From: Polytrichum commune
Taxonomy: Eukaryota > Streptophyta > Polytrichopsida > Polytrichales > Polytrichaceae
Assembly: GCA_950295325.1 (NCBI GenBank)
Contig: OX485809.1
Location: 8,990,001 to 9,054,000, forward strand
DNA length: 64,000 nucleotides
Direction of reading: 5' to 3'
Under the pieces are notes generated by a model, which saw only the letters and a list, made by a program, of their open reading frames with translations, did no database searches and was not told the DNA's origin. Positions within the stretch are counted from its first letter, which is position 1, and every line of letters begins with the position of its first letter. A program made the position numbers and the translations under genes. This document shows, piece after piece, positions 59,063-64,000 of this stretch.

Positions 59063-60053
59063 GGGGGGTGAGTTGCGGGTACAAAGGAAGACCTTGTCCA
59101 ACGTCAACATCAATTCTTCAAGAAGGCCTGGAAGCAGCTGTGAAATATGACCCATGTAGATCGACTTCACCTCAACACAATTACCTCAGCAGACATTAAT
59201 TTTGATTGGAGGCCAAATTTTGGTTGACTAGACTCATTGTTGGTATGGTAGGGTAAAGCTAGAACTTGCAATTTAGTAGACCTTGACTTGATCTAAAATC
59301 TAGTAAAACTGTTCCATCACTGAGACAGTGACAGAAAATAATACCATGCCAGCATACATCTCATTCATGCCACAGTAAAGTCCTGCATTAGTATGTAGTT
59401 TGGAGGTTGCTTTTGAGAGTTATTTTGACTGAATTTAGCTTCAAAAATTCAAATCTGTCTAGACACATACATTCAAGACAAATCAACCTGCTGGAACCAC
59501 GTCGCTGTAAGAGGTCAAGGTTTTAATATGGATGGATGAGAGGTATGCTTGCATGCAACACTTCTCCCTTGGCCAATGAGATCACCAGATTCATGGATGA
59601 AGTGGATTTAGTGAAATTTTATCTGCATTTTTATTTCAGATAAGTTGTTGAAGAATCAAGATAATACAACTTGGTGATGAATGACACATTTTTGACTTTG
59701 TGTAGGTTATGTCTCTTATTCAACAATTATGAGTCATAACGTTACCCGGCAGAAGCATACTATTATTGGCATCTGACTTTCTAGACATCATGCCATTGAA
59801 ATTAAGTTCACATCTTAAAGTGTTAAACCTGTGTATGTCCTCCAAATTTGCTTCTTATATTTTATCCATATTAACAGTAAGGTGACAACCAAATTTGGTA
59901 ACCTGGAGACTATTTCTGTGTCAAGGATATTGATATTGTATTAATGTTCAGGATACATAGGTAGAAGAATATTAAGACTCCTAGGCTGGACTGGTAACAC
60001 AGAAGATCTGTAATAACACGCTTCAATTTATCCCAATCAGGAAGATCCCACTA
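59063..60053. other. Intergenic, nothing recognised
   Basis: No gene or repeat signal noted. Confidence 0.4.
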
Positions 60054-60422
60054 AAGTACACAAAATATGATACTTAGTGTCACCAATTCTGATTGTCTTG
60101 CTCAATACTAATTGTAAACCGAGGTGTAGTGTCACTAAATGTTAACTCAACATTAATTGTCATTGCTTATAATTTTTTGGGGGATTATAGAATTGTAGTG
60201 TTGCAATTACTGTCACTTACCAAGTGATTTTTTCATCCAAATTTCAATCATCCATGACAATTACAAGTTGCTAACAAGAGAACGTGGGGTTCTGGCCAAT
60301 GGATGAACTCATCCATCATCCATGAGAATATTTGCTCACTTATTCATAAGAAGTGTCACCCAAAGAGTTAGCATAGTGACATAAAATATCAGATGACACT
60401 AAATAACATATGTAGTGTACTT
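60054..60422. mobile_element. MITE with self-palindromic TIRs, 369 bp
   Basis: Left AAGTACACAAAATATGATAC and, inverted right, AAGTACACTACATATGTTAT, both continuing TTAGTGTCA. Shorter relative of the 54.5-kb element in inverted orientation. Confidence 0.75.
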
Positions 60423-62205
60423 TGGGGTCTCTAAAGCTAATTTGGGGTTCAGTAATAAAAAGCTTTAGAACTTTTGAGTTATAAATCGTTTTCAACTTTT
60501 TCACCTTGGAAGGTCACAATGCATGGTGAAAGCGTGGCTTCCCAGACTTCAGAATCAATGTCATTTCATTTCATACAACCTCGGGCTACAGGAACATGCT
60601 CCTCAAAAGACTTATTTCTTGGTATTACTACTCCATGTCTCATAAATAATTTTGATTACGCTTGCTTGTTTCAAAGCGTGGGATAGTGGTTGGTTCTCCC
60701 AATTTAGACCTTGTAATTAACTAGTGGATCGCTGAGATATAAAACTGAGGTTTTTGTTGAACATCAATGTGTCTACAGTTTTGGGGAGGTACTTATGCCA
60801 TGAATATTGGAGTAGTGACAAGGTAATGCCTACACCAATTGCCAAAGGATCAGAATTACAAATGTAATTCTCTTGCTCTAACCCCCAGTTAAACTTTTAA
60901 AACTATTTGTTGCAGAGGTACTTTACTCCCAGTTTGCTTCTGATGGTAATTATAATCACCATAGAATGTTGTTCACATTCCTGACTCAAACATTCTCCTA
61001 TTGCCAAAACTATAAGTACATACTACGTAGTACCAGGCTCATGTGTTGGTTCCCAACTTCCTACAGACGTCTTCAGAATTGTTACTGGGACCACGCCCAC
61101 AAAAGCATGCATGCAGCATGGTTACTGGCTACTGGGACGTACTTGGACCATCCAGAGTTTCATGGTGTTACTGGTATGTATATATACAGTATGTAAAGTC
61201 TTGAGCTTTTGCCATCAAAAATGCATCATGAATAGCATAATCAAAAGGTGGGAAAATGATACCAACTTTACTATATACAAAGGCTTAACGTGCCCGCTTG
61301 GTTAGTCCAGTAGATCAACCTCAAATCTTCTATAATCACAATCACATGATCATCACAATGTAATGTGGAAATGCAATTCAAAGTAGAAACAGTGCCTCAT
61401 GTTAAATTAACATAAACCTGCTGTCATGTGTGTTGGATCAAACTTCATGAAATTGCAACGTCATTCGCATGCTTATGATGATGCCTGAGCTCTGGAAGAA
61501 TTTCACTATCATCACAAGTTTTGGGATGTAATGATATATATGCTTATATGTTGGAATGTTCATGGATTCCACTACAGTAGATCATCAGAGTAGGGAATTG
61601 AATATGCCAGGATATGGACCGAATATCAGGGTTGCAGCTGAAGCGCATGAAGAAATTTAATATTTGATCATGTTCTCGTGGGATTTTGATTACTACTGAA
61701 AATCTCATCGCATAATCCATCTGATCAAAACATTGCTGCAAGCGTGCACACAAGGAATTAAAACATCTTGGATCAATGCTTAAATTTGAAGGAGCCTGAA
61801 ACCAGTGGTATGCATGCAGCCATGATCGATGGTCCGTGATCATTTTGATATTGACAGAAACTTGGGTTACGTCCCAGTGTTAATGTTATGTGAGTATGAG
61901 TACAAAATCGGATATACACAACAGGATCTCATAGTTACTCCTCACCTAGGAGAATAAGTAACTAGGAGATTCAATGCGTACGAAAGAATTCTAACCGAGG
62001 TCTAAGCTGTACCGGGTGCGTGCTGCAGCTGCTATGAGCTTGATGATTTTGATGACAGGTTAACTAGTATTGTTTGGAGTTTCACCACCACTGAATGCTA
62101 AAGTATTTTGAGTCCCACATATCTACAAATGAACGGGTGCTACTGCTCTGAGATTGGTGATTCTGATGATACTCAAGTTTCAACCGAATTTGGGAGATGA
62201 TGCAT
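60423..62205. other. 3' flank of the lipase gene and spacer
   Basis: Probably includes the lipase 3' UTR next to 62205. A 99-codon minus frame at 61544..61843 has no recognisable domain. Two loosely similar stretches (about 62025..62105 and 62140..62225) suggest a small duplication across the stop-codon region. Confidence 0.4.
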
Positions 62206-63822
62206 TTAGTATTGCTTCGCCACCACCGAGTTGCCGTATCTGCGGCCATTACAGCCCTGGCTGTGGGAGCTCAGAACATGAGATCGGCGAGCTGTTGATG
62301 ATCCAAGGCGGTTCTGCCCTGGAGCTGATTCCAGGGACCTCCTTAACCCCTCGCTCAGGTAATTGCACACACCCGAGGTGGCAGCACCGGGCACTCGGAA
62401 GTAGCCCTGACCGAAGTTTGCAGAGAATATTAGGCTTGCGTCTGCCATTGATCTATGTCCACGTCTGGGTGTGTCGACAGGGCTGGAAGGCCACACAACA
62501 AGTCCCTGTGACCTGTCGGAGGCTTCCAAGTGCTTCAATTCCATAGCTTTCCGTCGTGGTAAACTTTGCACTGTCTGTTTCAAAACATGGTTTACAGCTC
62601 TCCGGTAGCTTCTGGGGTCGTGGTCCCGGCAGATGGCACCGGTGGAGCTGAAGGAAGTGGGATCACTGATGATCTCCAGGGGGTGAGGAGTGTTCAAGAA
62701 CGATTTCTCCGCACTCTGCACCTGTTTCGTCTTGATGTTGTAATGTGATTCCTGTTGTGATGAGATCGTTGTGATATTATTCCCAGGTTGCTCAAGCATG
62801 TACAGGCCACTGCCGGATGGGAGGAGAGGATGGCCAGGAGCTTGTTGCGCTTCAGGTTGCAAGATGAGCAATTGGCCTATGGAGTTGTAAAGCTCCCGCT
62901 GATTTGCGAAGGATGGCACATTCTTAAAGTTTTGGTTGACTCTTGTGAGCACCTCAACAATCTGCTCAGGAATGTCACAAGAGAAGATTCGAGGTACCAT
63001 GTCCCGGGATAAAATCACAGATTGGACGTGTGTGGGAAGAAACCCTAATGTTTGGAGTAGACCATCGCCTCCGTTCATGACACAAGGTGCGCCGAATGTG
63101 TAAACTCTTTCCAAAGCAGACACCGGGACTTCACCTCTGCATCTGAACATGAGGGAGAGCAGAACTGCCAAGCTTCCTCCCAAAGAGTGTCCCGTGAAGC
63201 TGATGCGATGGACATTCTTCGAGTTCCCATTGTGACATGCATTCATGTGGGATCGCACAAGTGGCAACATTTGGTTGTAAAGCCCTTTCGCAACTTCGTA
63301 CACGCCTTTGTGCACCATTACCCCGGAGTCCTCAAACTCGGTAGGTTGGAATGCAAGGTTAGCCTTCCAGGATGCCATGGACTCGGATCCCTGGATGGCA
63401 AAAGTTCGGGTGAAGCTTGTTTCATCGTCGCACACAAACCACTCACATGCAGGGCTAACAGCACTAGTAGATGACGTTGAGGTTGAGGTTGATTCATCTC
63501 CTTGGTTGCGGCTTGAGTTTAATTCATCAGCTGGAGATGCAGCAACGGACGTCGAGCAAGCTGTCTCCGTTGAATCCATGAATGAGGAAACTGCCGAACA
63601 CAATTGTTGGTCGAGCATATTCGAAGAGGGATTTGTTCTTTGGGATTGCAAATACGAGGCTGTGGCAGCCAAAGCGTAAGCAGTGGATGGGCTGAGGACC
63701 ATCGTCTCTTGGCTTGCCAGGTTATCCCCATTACAATTTACAGCTGCAGAGGTAGCCTCTTGCTGAAGAGCGATGGATGAGGTGATGAGCTCAAGCTTAT
63801 CAGATTGGAGAAGCTCCTCTTT
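62206..63822 (-). CDS. Plastid-lipase-like (PLIP-type, lipase class 3) protein, partial at 5' end
   Basis: The exon is open from 63822 (after an acceptor CACAACAG) to a stop at 62206, giving 538 codons. A Met at 63702 exists but is not needed as start. Numbering from that Met: lipase core begins CEWFVCDDETSFTRTFAIQG (86-105); the nucleophile elbow GHSLGG has Ser173; the probable Asp is D234 in LSRDMVPRIF; the probable His is H361 in ICRDHDPRSY. LLILQP (279-284) and SGSGLYML also match the PLIP pattern. Family knowledge: Arabidopsis PLIP1-3 are chloroplast phospholipase A1/galactolipases acting on thylakoid lipids and feeding oil or jasmonate synthesis. Chloroplast location cannot be tested, since the transit peptide should lie in upstream exon(s) past base 64000. 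No defects seen. Confidence 0.88.
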   Translation of the reverse strand, partial: KEELLQSDKLELITSSIALQQEATSAAVNCNGDNLASQETMVLSPSTAYALAATASYLQSQRTNPSSNMLDQQLCSAVSSFMDSTETACSTSVAASPADELNSSRNQGDESTSTSTSSTSAVSPACEWFVCDDETSFTRTFAIQGSESMASWKANLAFQPTEFEDSGVMVHKGVYEVAKGLYNQMLPLVRSHMNACHNGNSKNVHRISFTGHSLGGSLAVLLSLMFRCRGEVPVSALERVYTFGAPCVMNGGDGLLQTLGFLPTHVQSVILSRDMVPRIFSCDIPEQIVEVLTRVNQNFKNVPSFANQRELYNSIGQLLILQPEAQQAPGHPLLPSGSGLYMLEQPGNNITTISSQQESHYNIKTKQVQSAEKSFLNTPHPLEIISDPTSFSSTGAICRDHDPRSYRRAVNHVLKQTVQSLPRRKAMELKHLEASDRSQGLVVWPSSPVDTPRRGHRSMADASLIFSANFGQGYFRVPGAATSGVCNYLSEGLRRSLESAPGQNRLGSSTARRSHVLSSHSQGCNGRRYGNSVVAKQY

Positions 63823-64000
63823 CTGTTGTGATCATCATCATCGTCACAAAGTAAATGGATTAGTTTTACTCTTGAGAAACACGTTCACACAACAAGGTCA
63901 ACCAAATGGAAATCATCAAGCTTGCAAGCTGGCAGTTGACCTTGTGACCATCGTCCATCAGATAATTAATATTAAATTTGCAATATTCATGATGGTCGTT
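63823..64000 (-). other. Intron upstream of the lipase exon (partial)
   Basis: In-frame stop just upstream of 63822, an AG acceptor and AT-rich sequence without coding signal support an intron that continues beyond the window. Confidence 0.6.

Noticed and set aside
62154-63679. Several plus-strand open frames across the lipase gene (62154..62546, 63187..63474, 63308..63679)
   Set aside because: They are antisense shadows of a conserved lipase coding exon and have no domain of their own.

Overview
The window reads as nuclear DNA of a land plant. It is AT-rich and gene-poor, with spliced genes on the minus strand and a dense litter of decayed DNA transposons. Two plant protein genes anchor it. 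A CorA-type (GMN-motif) membrane protein lies at 256..3698 (three exons, 485 aa, fully reconstructable splice phases). A plastid-lipase-type (PLIP-like, lipase class 3) protein lies at 62206..63822, with its 5' exons beyond the right edge. The transposase fossils resemble families I associate with seedless plants such as mosses, liverworts and lycophytes, but species and clade cannot be fixed from sequence alone.

Layout. 1-3.7 kb: CorA-like gene, with repeats and hairpins in both introns. 3.7-8.7 kb: upstream DNA with low-complexity and duplicated segments. 8.7-10.5 kb: a complete-ended Tigger/pogo-like element (exact TIRs, TA duplication) carrying a broken transposase. 11.9-17.5 kb: a series of inverted-repeat elements and MITEs. 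18.5-20.8 kb: MULE-like/SWIM-finger transposase fossil. 23.3-24.9 kb: a tRNA-like 50-mer and short tandem repeats. 26.7-28.6 kb: possible long element of a GC-rich-TIR family. 29.8-30.7 kb: PIF/Harbinger transposase fossil. 32.7-34.6 kb: hAT element with perfect 8-bp target duplication. 35-38 kb: further MITEs and G-tract repeats. 41.9-43.4 kb: degenerate Tigger relative and a small MITE. 46.4-48.9 kb: hAT-like RNase H-fold transposase fossil. 50.8-54.5 kb: more complex, partly GC-richer, internally duplicated low-copy sequence without a recognised gene. 54.5-60.4 kb: MITEs, two of them inverted relatives. 62.2-64 kb: the lipase gene.

The two protein genes are unrelated in function (membrane transport; chloroplast lipid turnover) and there is no operon-like logic. 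No LTR retrotransposon, rRNA, CRISPR array or intact tRNA was seen. The most coherent novel signals are: (i) a MITE family whose terminal repeats are themselves near-perfect palindromes; (ii) a recurring pattern in which conserved Trp codons of three transposase families became TGA or TAG, as expected from cytosine deamination on the opposite strand; and (iii) a hAT element with intact ends and target duplication whose recognisable coding content is only the C-terminal dimerisation domain.
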